Assembly: GCA_900548775.1 (NCBI GenBank)
Contig: URLM01000011.1
Coordinates: 1 to 46,187, forward strand
DNA length: 46,187 nt
Direction of reading: 5' to 3'
DNA from: an uncultured Olsenella sp.
GTDB lineage: Bacteria; Actinomycetota; Coriobacteriia; Coriobacteriales; Atopobiaceae
In this document: in pieces, positions 15,585 through 23,531 of the stretch
Numbering within the stretch: position 1 is the stretch's first letter
How the letters are laid out: every line of letters starts with the position of its first letter
Notes under the pieces: generated by a model
What the model was told of the DNA's origin: nothing
The model's input: only the letters and a program-made list of their open reading frames with translations
Databases searched by the model: none
Program-made: the position numbers and the translations under genes

Positions 15585-17351
15585 ATGAAGGTTCTCTTTA
15601 ACGACGGTCACGTGGACGAGTGCCCCGAAGACCAGGAGCTGCACGTAGTTCGCCACTCCGCCGCCCATATCATGGCCCAGGCGATTAAGCGCCTGTACCC
15701 CGAGGCCGACTTCGCCTTTGGCCCCGCCACCGAGAACGGCTTCTACTACGACATCGACCTGCCCGAGGGCACCAAGATCTCTGAGGAGGACTTCCCCAAG
15801 ATCGAGGCCGAGATGGCCAAGATCTGCAAGGAGAACCTCAAGTTTGAGACCTACGAGCTGCCCCGCGCCGAGGCCATTGCCCACATGCAGGAGCGTGGCG
15901 AGAAGTATAAGGTCGAGCACATCGGCGACCTTCCCGAGGATGCCCGCATCACCTTCTACAAGCAGGGCGAGTACGTGGACATGTGCGTTGGTCCCCACAT
16001 CCTCTACACCAAGGCGCTCAAGGCCTTCAAGCTCACCGGCGTCTCTGGCGCGTACTGGAAGGGCGACAAGGACAACAAGATGCTCACCCGCATCAACGGC
16101 GTCGCCTTCCGCAGCAAGGACGAGCTTGCCCAGTGGGAGCACATGCGCGAGGAGGCGGAGAAGCGCGACCACAGGAAGATCGGCCAGGAGATGGAGATCT
16201 TCATGATGAACGAGGCCGGCCCCGGCTTCCCGTTCTGGCTGCCCAACGGCATGCGCATCCGCAACTCCCTCATGCAGTACTGGCAGGAGATGCAGGACAA
16301 GTACGGCTATGACCAGGTCCAGACGCCCATCATCCTGTCCCGCAGCCTGTGGGAGACCTCTGGCCACTGGGACCACTACAAAGAGAACATGTACACCACC
16401 AAGATCGACGATGAGGACTACGCGATCAAGCCCATGAACTGCCCGGGCGCTTGCCTCATCTACAAGAGCAAGCCGCGCAGCTACCGCGACCTGCCCCTTA
16501 AGCTTGCCGAGGCCGGCATCGACCACCGCCACGAGCTCAAGGGCGCCCTGCACGGCCTCTTCCGCGTCCGCGAGTTCCAGCAGGACGACGCGCACCTCTT
16601 CATCCGCCCGGACCAGATTACCGAGCAGGTCACGGATGTCGCGCACCTCATCACCGCCTACTACGCGCAGTTTGGCTTCCCGTATCGCGTCGAGCTCTCC
16701 ACGCGCCCCGAGAACTCCATGGGCTCCGACGAGGACTGGGAGCGCGCCGAGCAGGGCCTGAAGGACGCTCTCGACGCCATGCACGTCGACTACAAGCTCA
16801 ACCCTGGTGACGGCGCCTTCTACGGCCCCAAGATTGACTTCCACCTGCAGGACTGCCTGGGCCGCGAGTGGCAGTGCGGCACCATCCAGCTGGACTTCCA
16901 GCTCCCGCACAACTTCCAGCTCGAGTACACCGACAAGGACGGCTCCAAGAAGCAGCCCATCATGATTCACCGCGCAGGCTTTGGCTCTTTCGAGCGCTTC
17001 ATCGGCATGCTCATCGAGCAGTACGCGGGCAAGTTCCCCACGTGGCTCTCGCCCTGCCAGGTCAAGGTGCTTCCCGTCTCCGAGAAGACCCGCGACTACG
17101 CCCTCGAGGTTGCGCAGAAGCTGCGCGACGCCGGCGCGCGCGTGAAGGTGGACGAGCGTGACGAGAAGATTGGCTACAAGATCCGCGAGGCCCGCTCCAT
17201 CGACCGCGTGCCGTACATGCTGATTCTTGGCGAGAAGGAGGCCGAGGCCGGCAACATCTCCGTGCGCGACCGTTCCAACGAGACCGTCCAGCGCGACCTC
17301 GACGAGTTCATCGCCGACGTCACCGAGGAGATTCGCGAGCGCAGGGGCTAG
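15585..17351 (+). CDS. thrS: Threonyl-tRNA synthetase lacking the TGS domain
   Basis: 588 residues against about 640 in E. coli. The N-terminal ubiquitin-like TGS domain is absent: the protein begins essentially at the editing domain, whose HSAAH (24-28) and YVDMCVGPH motifs are intact. The class II catalytic core has the three zinc ligands in MNCPG, ALHGLFRV and MIHRAGFGS, followed by the anticodon-binding domain with KVDERDEKIGYKIREA. It charges tRNA-Thr and edits Ser-tRNA-Thr. The ATG follows GGAAGAGG. A long structured leader precedes it and a palindromic terminator follows. Confidence 0.97.
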   Translation: MKVLFNDGHVDECPEDQELHVVRHSAAHIMAQAIKRLYPEADFAFGPATENGFYYDIDLPEGTKISEEDFPKIEAEMAKICKENLKFETYELPRAEAIAHMQERGEKYKVEHIGDLPEDARITFYKQGEYVDMCVGPHILYTKALKAFKLTGVSGAYWKGDKDNKMLTRINGVAFRSKDELAQWEHMREEAEKRDHRKIGQEMEIFMMNEAGPGFPFWLPNGMRIRNSLMQYWQEMQDKYGYDQVQTPIILSRSLWETSGHWDHYKENMYTTKIDDEDYAIKPMNCPGACLIYKSKPRSYRDLPLKLAEAGIDHRHELKGALHGLFRVREFQQDDAHLFIRPDQITEQVTDVAHLITAYYAQFGFPYRVELSTRPENSMGSDEDWERAEQGLKDALDAMHVDYKLNPGDGAFYGPKIDFHLQDCLGREWQCGTIQLDFQLPHNFQLEYTDKDGSKKQPIMIHRAGFGSFERFIGMLIEQYAGKFPTWLSPCQVKVLPVSEKTRDYALEVAQKLRDAGARVKVDERDEKIGYKIREARSIDRVPYMLILGEKEAEAGNISVRDRSNETVQRDLDEFIADVTEEIRERRG

Positions 17352-17382
17352 ATGAGGCAAGGGGACTGTCCTTTTGTCTCAT
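17352..17382. terminator. Palindromic terminator directly after thrS
   Basis: A near-perfect palindrome beginning ATGAGGCAAGGGGAC and ending GTCCTTTTGTCTCAT, starting at the base after the thrS stop. Outer ATGAG/CTCAT and inner GGAC/GTCC pairs are exact, the rest includes G-U pairs. It is related in sequence to 1291-1326 and 22812-22842. Confidence 0.7.
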
Positions 17383-17452
17383 GACTGTGAGTGACATTGC
17401 GGCGGGGTGGCCTTGGTGGCTGTCCCGCCGCTTTCGTGTTGGGAGGGATTGC

Positions 17453-18088
17453 ATGGCCAAGCGAAGCAGCGCGTTGCGGGTCATATGCCTGGAGGAGTTG
17501 CAGAGCGCCCTGGCAAAGGGCTTCTCGGCGCCCATCGAGCCGCTGTTTGGCATGCCCGTGGCATGCGCGGACGTTCGTCGGCTTGCGGCGGAGGCGCACG
17601 AGCAGCGCCTGGGCGCCGCCTGTGATCTCTCGCTTGTTGGCGCGGCATGCGAAGCGGTGAGGCTTGGGGCAGACGTTGCCTTTGTGGGGGTTGGATTTTC
17701 GGACGAGATGCTGGTGTGGGTGGCGCGCGGCGAGAATGACGTGCCGGATGCGGCGCGGGAGCTTCTCTCGTCAGGGCGAGCGGCTGGGGAAACGGAACTG
17801 GCTCTGCTCGACCAGCGTGCCCGCGAGTGGCGTGCGTCTTCCGATGCCGCGCAGGTGGTGGCCAGCTACCTCTTGTGCCATCCTCGTGTGGACAGCGTTG
17901 CGTACCCGGGGTTGCGCTCGGACCCCTCGTACGAGGTTGCTTCTCGCACGCTTGAGAATGGGTTTGGTCCCTTGGTGGACGTGAAGCTGGCGGGGGAGGA
18001 CGCGTGGCATCGTGTCACGTGCACGGCGGATGACCCTCTCGAGCAGGTGATGCGCCTGGAGACGCTGTTGCGGGAGCAAGCGTCGTAA
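17453..18088 (+). CDS. Degenerate Cys/Met-metabolism PLP-enzyme-like protein, probably non-catalytic
   Basis: 211 residues from ATG 17453 (GGGAGGGA upstream), about half the length of cystathionine synthase/lyase-family enzymes. It aligns by eye with their C-terminal two thirds. LSLVGAACEAVRLGADVAF (59-77) corresponds to the segment just before the PLP lysine. HPRVDSVAYPGL (143-154) and ENGFGPLVDVKL (168-179) match the signature of the C-terminal domain. The conserved HSxTKY motif carrying the PLP lysine is replaced by VGVGFSD (78-84), and the N-terminal domain is missing. It therefore cannot be a normal PLP enzyme. It could be a decayed gene under weak selection or a repurposed fold. The frame is intact and codon use looks normal, which favours a real protein. 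Confidence 0.7.
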   Translation: MAKRSSALRVICLEELQSALAKGFSAPIEPLFGMPVACADVRRLAAEAHEQRLGAACDLSLVGAACEAVRLGADVAFVGVGFSDEMLVWVARGENDVPDAARELLSSGRAAGETELALLDQRAREWRASSDAAQVVASYLLCHPRVDSVAYPGLRSDPSYEVASRTLENGFGPLVDVKLAGEDAWHRVTCTADDPLEQVMRLETLLREQAS

Positions 18089-18114
18089 GAACCTTCTTGC
18101 AGAGATGCGCCCTT

Positions 18115-18262
18115 CGGCGAGAATTTGACGCCGGGGGGCGCATCTCGTACGGAATCCCGTCGGGAACCCCGGCTTCGGCGTCATTTCTGCTCCGGAGGGC
18201 CATTCTCGTACGGATTCCCGTCGGGAACCCAAGCTTCGGCGTCTTTTCTGCTCTGGAGGGCG
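18115..18262 (+). repeat. 61-bp palindromic tandem array B
   Basis: Shorter array of the same unit as array A. Half-sites occur at 18129, 18190 and 18251 (exactly 61 bp apart) and TCTCGTACG at 18143 and 18204. It lies just downstream of the degenerate PLP-like gene. Apparent open frames here are translations of the repeat. Confidence 0.85.
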
Positions 18263-18551
18263 CATCTTTGCAGCTCGGCTCCGCAGGCAAAAGCCGCTTT
18301 GCGCCACGTCAAACACCCGTTTGGAAACATATCGGCAAACGAAGCTTTCTTCTATATGCACAATTGACCGTAAGCGGTATGATTATGCCGTCGAGTGGCG
18401 TAAGTTACGTAAATCCGCTCCACCGACGGCCTGTTTTGGCAATCGCCTGGCAGGCGTCCGAGCTTCACCAGCACTACCTCGTTCTCTTGTACGGTCTGCA
18501 GTCAAGTTCGGCGGGGCTATCCGCCTCGCCGACCGGGGATATGGAGGTACC
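18263..18551 (+). promoter_or_regulatory. Upstream region of adhE
   Basis: Roughly 290 bp that become AT-richer at 18320-18420 (for example TTTCTTCTATATGCACAATTGACC), as expected for the adhE promoter. A TTGACC at 18365 has no -10 at normal spacing, so I cannot assign the promoter. A Rex-type operator (TTGTTAA-like dyad), common before adhE, is not evident. The adhE ribosome binding site GGAGG is at 18543-18548. Confidence 0.4.
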
Positions 18552-21170
18552 ATGGCAAAGAAGGCTACGGTCATCGACAGCGTGGACGCGCTGGCAACAC
18601 GCATCAAGGAGATGCGCGCCGCCCAGGCGGAGTTCGCCACGTTCACCCAGGAGCAGGTGGACAAGATCTTCTATGCGGCCGCCATGGCTGCGAACAAGGC
18701 CCGCATTCCTCTCGCCCAGATGGCGGTGGAGGAGACCGGCATGGGCATCATGGAGGACAAGGTCATCAAGAACCACTTTGCCTCCGAGTACATCTACAAC
18801 AAGTACAAGGACCTCAAGACCTGCGGCGTTATCGAGGACGACCCGGCGTTCGGCTACAAGAAGATCGCCGAGCCCCTTGGCATCATCGCCGCCGTCATCC
18901 CCACCACCAACCCCACATCTACGGCAATCTTCAAGACGCTGATCTGCCTCAAGACGAGAAACGCCATCATCATCAGCCCGCACCCGCGCGCCAAGAAGTG
19001 CACCATCGAGGCCGCACGCATCGTCCGTGACGCCGCAGAGGCTGCCGGTTGCCCCAAGGGCATCATCGACTGGGTGCCCGCACCCACGATTGAGCTCACC
19101 GGCGCCCTCATGAGCTCTGTTGACTGCATCCTCGCCACCGGTGGCCCGGGCATGGTCAACGCGGCCTACAGCTCCGGAAAGCCCGCCCTCGGCGTTGGCC
19201 CTGGCAACAACCCTGCCATCATCGACGACTCCGCTGACATCGAGCTCTCGGTCAACTCCATCATCCACTCCAAGACCTTCGACAACGGCATGATCTGCGC
19301 GACCGAGCAGAACGTCATCGTGGTCGACAAGGTCTATGACAAGGTCAAGGCCGAGTTCCAGAAGCGCGGCTGCTTCTTCCTGCAGGGCGACGACATCGCC
19401 AAGGTCGGCAATACCGTCATCGTGAACGGTGGCGTCAACGCAAAGATGGTTGGCCAGCCCGCCACCAAGATCGCCGCAGCCGCTGGCGTCGAGGTACCGC
19501 CCTCGACCAAGGTCCTCATCGGCGAGGTCACCTCGGTCGATCCCTCCGAGCCCTGGGCGCACGAGAAGCTCACCACCATCCTCGGCATGTACCGCGCCAA
19601 GGACTTCGACGACGCCATCGCCAAGGCATCCCGCCTGGTCGCCGACGGCGGCTACGGCCACACGGCCTCCCTCTTCGTCGATCCCAACGAGAAGGAGAAA
19701 ATCGCGCACCACGCCGAGGTCATGAAGGCCTGCCGTATCCTCATCAACACCCCTGCGGCCATGGGCGGCATCGGCGACCTCTACAACTTCATGCTGCCGC
19801 CTTCGCTCACGCTCGGGTGCGGCTCCTGGGGCGGCAACTCCGTCTCCGGCAACGTCGGTCCCCAGCACCTGCTGAACATCAAGTCCGTGGCTGAGAGGCG
19901 TGAGAACATGCTGTGGCTCCGTACCCCCGAGAAGGTCTACTTCAAGAAGGGCTGCATGCCCGTCGCACTGCGCGAGCTCAAGGACGTCTACGGCAAGAAG
20001 CGCGCGTTCATCGTCACCGATAAGTTCCTGTACGAGAGCGGCTTCACCAAGAGGATCGAGGCCTCCCTCGACGAGATGGGCATCGCCCACGAGTCCTTCT
20101 GGTCCATCTCGCCCGACCCCAAGCTGCAGGACGCCGAGAAGGGCGAGGAGCTTCTCCGCGCCTTCCAGCCCGACACGATCATCGCCATCGGCGGCGGCTC
20201 CGCAATGGACGCCGGCAAGATCATGTGGTCCATGTACGAGAACCCCGACGAGGACTTCTCCGACATGAGCATGGACTTCATGGACATCCGCAAGCGCGTC
20301 TACATCTTCCCCAAGATGGGCAAGAAGGCCTTCTTCGTGGCCATTCCCACCTCTTCGGGCACCGGCTCCGAGGTCACGCCGTTCGCCATCATCACCGACG
20401 CCGAGACTGGCATCAAGTGGCCCATCACGGACTACGAGCTCATGCCGAACATGGCCATCGTCGACACCGACAACATGATGACCCAGCCCAAGGGCCTCAC
20501 CGCCGCCTCCGGCGTTGACGTCCTCACGCACTGCCTCGAGGCATACGTCTCGATGATGGCGTCCGACTTCACCGACTCCTTCGCGCTCCGCGGCATGAAG
20601 CTCGTCTTCCAGTACCTGCCGCGCGCCTACGACGACGGCTCCGACGTCGAGGCCCGTGACCACATGGCCAACGCCTCCTGCCTGGGTGGCCTTGCCTTCG
20701 CGAACGCGTTCCTGGGCGTCAACCACTCCATGGCCCACAAGCTCGGCGCCTTCCACCACATCCCGCACGGCCTGGCCAACGCCGTCATCCTTCGCCGCGT
20801 CATGCGCTACAACGCGGCCGAGCGTCCCACCAAGATGGGCACCTTCCCGCAGTACGATCACCCCAAGACGCTGCACCGCTATGCCGAGGCGGGTCGCTTC
20901 TGCGGTGCGACCGGCAAGGACGACCGCGAGGTCTTCGAGAACTTCCTCAAGATGATCGGCGACCTCTTCGATCACGTGGGCGTCAAGCACACCATCGCCG
21001 AGTACGGCGTGGACGAGCAGTACTTCCTCGACACCCTCGACGACATGAGCCTGCAGGCCTTCAACGACCAGTGCACTGGCGCCAACCCGCGCTACCCGCT
21101 CGTGTCCGAGATCAAGGAGCTCTACCTCGACGCCTATTACGGTCGTCCTGCCAGCTCCTACGAGGACTAG
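18552..21170 (+). CDS. adhE: Bifunctional acetaldehyde-CoA/alcohol dehydrogenase
   Basis: 872 residues from ATG 18552 (GGAGGTACC upstream), the normal AdhE length. The N-terminal aldehyde dehydrogenase domain has the catalytic Cys in FDNGMICATEQN; the C-terminal iron-dependent alcohol dehydrogenase domain has IAIGGGSAMDAGKIMW, PTSSGTGSEVTPFA and the metal-binding histidines in NHSMAHKLGAFHHIPHGLANA. It reduces acetyl-CoA to acetaldehyde and then ethanol with two NADH, and members of the family form spirosomes. The open frame extends upstream to 18321 but that part lacks a start signal and has repeat-like composition. A kinase-like gene follows at 32 bp and is probably co-transcribed. Confidence 0.97.
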   Translation: MAKKATVIDSVDALATRIKEMRAAQAEFATFTQEQVDKIFYAAAMAANKARIPLAQMAVEETGMGIMEDKVIKNHFASEYIYNKYKDLKTCGVIEDDPAFGYKKIAEPLGIIAAVIPTTNPTSTAIFKTLICLKTRNAIIISPHPRAKKCTIEAARIVRDAAEAAGCPKGIIDWVPAPTIELTGALMSSVDCILATGGPGMVNAAYSSGKPALGVGPGNNPAIIDDSADIELSVNSIIHSKTFDNGMICATEQNVIVVDKVYDKVKAEFQKRGCFFLQGDDIAKVGNTVIVNGGVNAKMVGQPATKIAAAAGVEVPPSTKVLIGEVTSVDPSEPWAHEKLTTILGMYRAKDFDDAIAKASRLVADGGYGHTASLFVDPNEKEKIAHHAEVMKACRILINTPAAMGGIGDLYNFMLPPSLTLGCGSWGGNSVSGNVGPQHLLNIKSVAERRENMLWLRTPEKVYFKKGCMPVALRELKDVYGKKRAFIVTDKFLYESGFTKRIEASLDEMGIAHESFWSISPDPKLQDAEKGEELLRAFQPDTIIAIGGGSAMDAGKIMWSMYENPDEDFSDMSMDFMDIRKRVYIFPKMGKKAFFVAIPTSSGTGSEVTPFAIITDAETGIKWPITDYELMPNMAIVDTDNMMTQPKGLTAASGVDVLTHCLEAYVSMMASDFTDSFALRGMKLVFQYLPRAYDDGSDVEARDHMANASCLGGLAFANAFLGVNHSMAHKLGAFHHIPHGLANAVILRRVMRYNAAERPTKMGTFPQYDHPKTLHRYAEAGRFCGATGKDDREVFENFLKMIGDLFDHVGVKHTIAEYGVDEQYFLDTLDDMSLQAFNDQCTGANPRYPLVSEIKELYLDAYYGRPASSYED

Positions 21171-21202
21171 TCCACCCAATTCGGCCACAAGGAGGCATCA
21201 CC

Positions 21203-21979
21203 ATGAAGCTTTCCGACGAGCGCGTCGAGCTTGCACGCCGCCACAACAAGGTCGTCTACAAGGACGGCAACAGGATCGTCAAGTCCTTCGTCCGCACCAA
21301 GCCCGCCGTCGACGTCTTCCGCGAGGCCTTGAACCTCGCTCGCATCGAGCAGGCCGAGGGACTCAATACCCCCAAGGTGCTCGAGGTCTCCCAGGTCGAT
21401 GACGGCTCCTGGGCACTGGCATACGAGTACTTCCCCGGTCGCACCCTTCACGACCTCATGGAGGAGGCCGAGGGCACGCCCAAGTTCGACGAGCTGCTCC
21501 AGACCTTCGTCGACCTGCAAGTAAAGGTCCAGAACACCAAGGCCCCCGCAGCGCTCACCGGCCAGTGCGACAAGATCGTCCGCATGATCGGCCGCGTTAA
21601 GTCGCTCGACCCCTCCGCCCGCTATGACCTCCAGATGCGTGCCGACCGCCTTCGCAACGGCCGCGCCATCTGCCACGGGGACTTCAACCCCACCAACGTG
21701 GTCGTGGGGGAGGACGGGAGCCTCTTCGTCTGCGACTGGACCCACGTCACCGTGGGCCTGCCCGACGCCGATGCGGCCATGACCTACATGCTGCTCACGC
21801 TCGAGTTCCCTGCCGCCGCTGACAAGTACCTCGACCTCTACTCCAAGGCCGCCGACATCGCCAAGCAGAAGATCAGCTACTGGCTGCCCGTCGTCGCTGC
21901 CGCAGAGCTCTCCCGCGGTCGCAAGGACAACGAGGAGTTCCTCAACAACTGGATCGACGTGGCCAGCGACTACGAGTAG
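21203..21979 (+). CDS. Aminoglycoside-phosphotransferase-fold kinase
   Basis: 258 residues, ATG at 21203 after AAGGAGG. The protein-kinase-like APH fold is shown by ICHGDFNPTNVVV (catalytic D160, N165) and the metal-binding CDW (D178). The N-terminal lobe has VYKDGNRIVKSF. The substrate cannot be read from sequence. Family members phosphorylate small molecules such as choline, sugars or antibiotics, and some are regulators. It sits 32 bp after adhE with a shared terminator, so it is probably expressed with AdhE. A drug-resistance role is not indicated. Confidence 0.88.
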   Translation: MKLSDERVELARRHNKVVYKDGNRIVKSFVRTKPAVDVFREALNLARIEQAEGLNTPKVLEVSQVDDGSWALAYEYFPGRTLHDLMEEAEGTPKFDELLQTFVDLQVKVQNTKAPAALTGQCDKIVRMIGRVKSLDPSARYDLQMRADRLRNGRAICHGDFNPTNVVVGEDGSLFVCDWTHVTVGLPDADAAMTYMLLTLEFPAAADKYLDLYSKAADIAKQKISYWLPVVAAAELSRGRKDNEEFLNNWIDVASDYE

Positions 21980-22011
21980 ACCACTCGCACGCTTTGCCAT
22001 CCCGCACAATC

Positions 22012-22043
22012 GAGGCACCCGGCTCTTGTCGGGTGCCTCTTTC
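22012..22043 (+). terminator. Intrinsic terminator of the adhE-kinase transcript
   Basis: GAGGCACCCG (22012-22021) pairs perfectly with CGGGTGCCTC (22030-22039), followed by TTTC. Confidence 0.88.
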
Positions 22044-22119
22044 AGTGCAGGGAAGGCTCGTTTCGACTAAGCTTGACTGGTTCCTTTCAGGAAGGCGTTC
22101 GCTTCGCAAGGAGTCATCC

Positions 22120-22815
22120 ATGCATTTCTCGTCTCATCGTCGTGCTTCGTTTGCCCAGGCGCTCTCGTGCCTCGGGATGGTCGTCCTTGCCGTGGCGGTT
22201 TGCTTCTCGCTCTCTGCGTGCAAGAGCGACACCGAGAAGGTCACGGAGACCGTGACGCAGTTCATGGACGGCTACGATGTTCTCGCACATCCCAAGGACG
22301 GGGACGACAAGGAGGCCGACGGCAAGCCCGAGGACAAGGGCGCGCCAGATCCCCAGTTTGGTGACGACGCAACTATGGCCAAGCTCGAGGATTTTGGCGT
22401 TGACGCGGGGGAGTACCACCAGCATCTGCTGTCGCACTTCTCGTACCAGGTGGGAGACGTGAGCGTGGCCGATGACGGCAAGACCGCCACGGCTACCGTG
22501 AGCATAACCAACGCAACGCTCTCGGACGCCATCACCAATGCAGCGTCTGACTTCGAGGCTTGGATGCTCACGGACGAGATGCAGTCCACGCTTGACTCCG
22601 GCGGGCGCGCCGCGCTTGTCTCCAAGCTATTTGACTTCCTCTACCAGCGCCTTGACGCGGATGATGTGGCGTGCGCAACTGCCGATGCCACGCTTTCTCT
22701 CACGAAGGGTGACGACGGAACCTGGTCAATCGACATGCCACTCCCGGACGAGTTCTATGCGGCGCTCTACGGCGGAACCGACATCCGCACTGCCGAGGAG
22801 GCCGCTGCCCAGTAA
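22120..22815 (+). CDS. Putative lipoprotein
   Basis: 231 residues from ATG 22120 after AAGGAG. A basic N-region (MHFSSHRR) and hydrophobic segment (14-31) end in the lipobox LSAC with Cys 34, so it should be lipidated and anchored outside the membrane. Residues 49-80 are rich in Asp, Lys and Gly and look like a flexible linker. The remainder (from about 95) alternates strand-like and helical segments, including TATATVSITNATLSDAI and DGTWSIDMPLPDEFYAAL, as in the small NTF2-like or DUF5105-type lipoproteins of Gram-positives; that assignment is tentative. Its stop codon lies within a perfect palindrome shared with convergent dfrA. Confidence 0.85.
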   Translation: MHFSSHRRASFAQALSCLGMVVLAVAVCFSLSACKSDTEKVTETVTQFMDGYDVLAHPKDGDDKEADGKPEDKGAPDPQFGDDATMAKLEDFGVDAGEYHQHLLSHFSYQVGDVSVADDGKTATATVSITNATLSDAITNAASDFEAWMLTDEMQSTLDSGGRAALVSKLFDFLYQRLDADDVACATADATLSLTKGDDGTWSIDMPLPDEFYAALYGGTDIRTAEEAAAQ

Positions 22816-22842
22816 GAGAAAGGGACAGTCCCTTTCTCTTAC
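22812..22842. terminator. Bidirectional terminator covering both convergent stop codons
   Basis: A perfect 14-bp inverted repeat (22812-22825 with 22829-22842, core AAGGGA-CAG-TCCCTT). It contains the TAA of the lipoprotein gene in one arm and the TAA of dfrA in the other. It is symmetric enough to end transcription from both sides. Confidence 0.8.
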
Positions 22843-23327
22843 TGCCTCACGTACGTGACGAACGAGAAGCGCGTGCCCTTTGCCGTGACGCCGGCGTCCT
22901 CCACGGACTCGACTTGCCATGCCGGGTCCTCGTCCAAGTTGGGGAAGAAGGCGTCGGCGGGCTTCTCGACGTCGAACTTTGTCACGTAGGCACGGGTGCA
23001 CTGGGCGAGAAGCGCCCGGTAGACGGACTCGCCGCCGATGAGCCACACCATGTTGGGGTCATCTGGCGCAACCGCTTCGAGCGCGGCCGTGGGGGAGTCC
23101 ACGCCAACGACGCCATCTGGCAGCGCCGACGGGTCGTGGCTGATAACCACGTTTCGCCTCCCCTTGAGAGGGCCTCTAGGGAAGCTCTGGAGCGTACGCC
23201 TCCCCATGACCACGGTTCCGCCCATGGTCAGCTCCACAAAGCGATGCATGTCCACCTTGCTGTGGACGAGAAGCGCGCCCTTATAGCCAATACCCCAATC
23301 CGAGCACACGGCAACTATTGCGTTCAT
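22839..23327 (-). CDS. dfrA: Dihydrofolate reductase
   Basis: 162 residues from ATG 23327 with GGAGG upstream. It reduces dihydrofolate to THF with NADPH, restoring the folate oxidised by ThyA encoded upstream. Visible motifs are WGIGYKGAL (11-19), VVMGRRTLQSFP, NVVISHD and WLIGGESVYRALL. The usual LPW of the active-site loop is LLV here (E. coli P21 and W22 become L20 and V21), while the catalytic acid is kept as D26. Such LLV-type reductases occur in clostridia and Coriobacteriia, from memory. A structured 204-bp gap separates it from thyA. Confidence 0.94.
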   Translation of the reverse strand: MNAIVAVCSDWGIGYKGALLVHSKVDMHRFVELTMGGTVVMGRRTLQSFPRGPLKGRRNVVISHDPSALPDGVVGVDSPTAALEAVAPDDPNMVWLIGGESVYRALLAQCTRAYVTKFDVEKPADAFFPNLDEDPAWQVESVEDAGVTAKGTRFSFVTYVRQ

Positions 23328-23383
23328 TGCAACCTCCGAGTTCCTTGGCTCTTTCCCGCTGCCCCCATCACCTTGGCCTCCCT

Positions 23384-23472
23384 CCTCGTTCTTTATCGGT
23401 ATCTGTGAAATGGCCATCGCATTTGCCCAGTTGGCGAGAAACCCTTTTCACAGATACCGATAAAGAACGAGG
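23384..23472. repeat. Perfect 27-bp inverted repeat between thyA and dfrA
   Basis: Arms 23384-23410 and 23446-23472 are exact reverse complements over 27 bp with a 35-bp spacer. The arm begins CCTCGTTCTTTATCGG and ends TGTGAAA. In the direction of transcription it lies between the thyA stop and the dfrA start. It could be a terminator/attenuator, a mobile palindromic element or a binding site. No transposase or flanking duplication is obvious. Confidence 0.9.
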
Positions 23473-23531
23473 GGTTGGGGCCTGGGAGTCGGGGGATCGG
23501 GGGCCAAGGGGATAGGGGGCAGGAGAGGGGG
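23473..23531 (+). other. G-run tract with G-quadruplex potential
   Basis: This 59-bp stretch between the inverted repeat and the thyA stop has seven runs of at least four G on the plus strand, separated by a few bases, plus a run of three. The plus strand is the template strand for thyA-dfrA transcription, so a quadruplex could form behind or ahead of RNA polymerase. Function is inference. Confidence 0.6.

Noticed and set aside
18263..18551. Rex operator before adhE
   Set aside because: No TTGTTAA/TTAACAA-like dyad could be found in the upstream region.
18097..18942. Open frame through array B into adhE
   Set aside because: It consists of repeat translation and then an out-of-frame shadow of adhE; no ribosome binding site.
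18474..21188. Very long open frame antisense to adhE
   Set aside because: A codon-bias artefact of GC-rich coding; composition is Val/Gly/Asp-rich without motifs. The same applies to long antisense frames over thrS, fhs, pckA, glf and the glycosyltransferase gene.
21203..21979. Antibiotic resistance by aminoglycoside phosphorylation
   Set aside because: Only the generic kinase fold is shared; context with adhE does not suggest a resistance gene.
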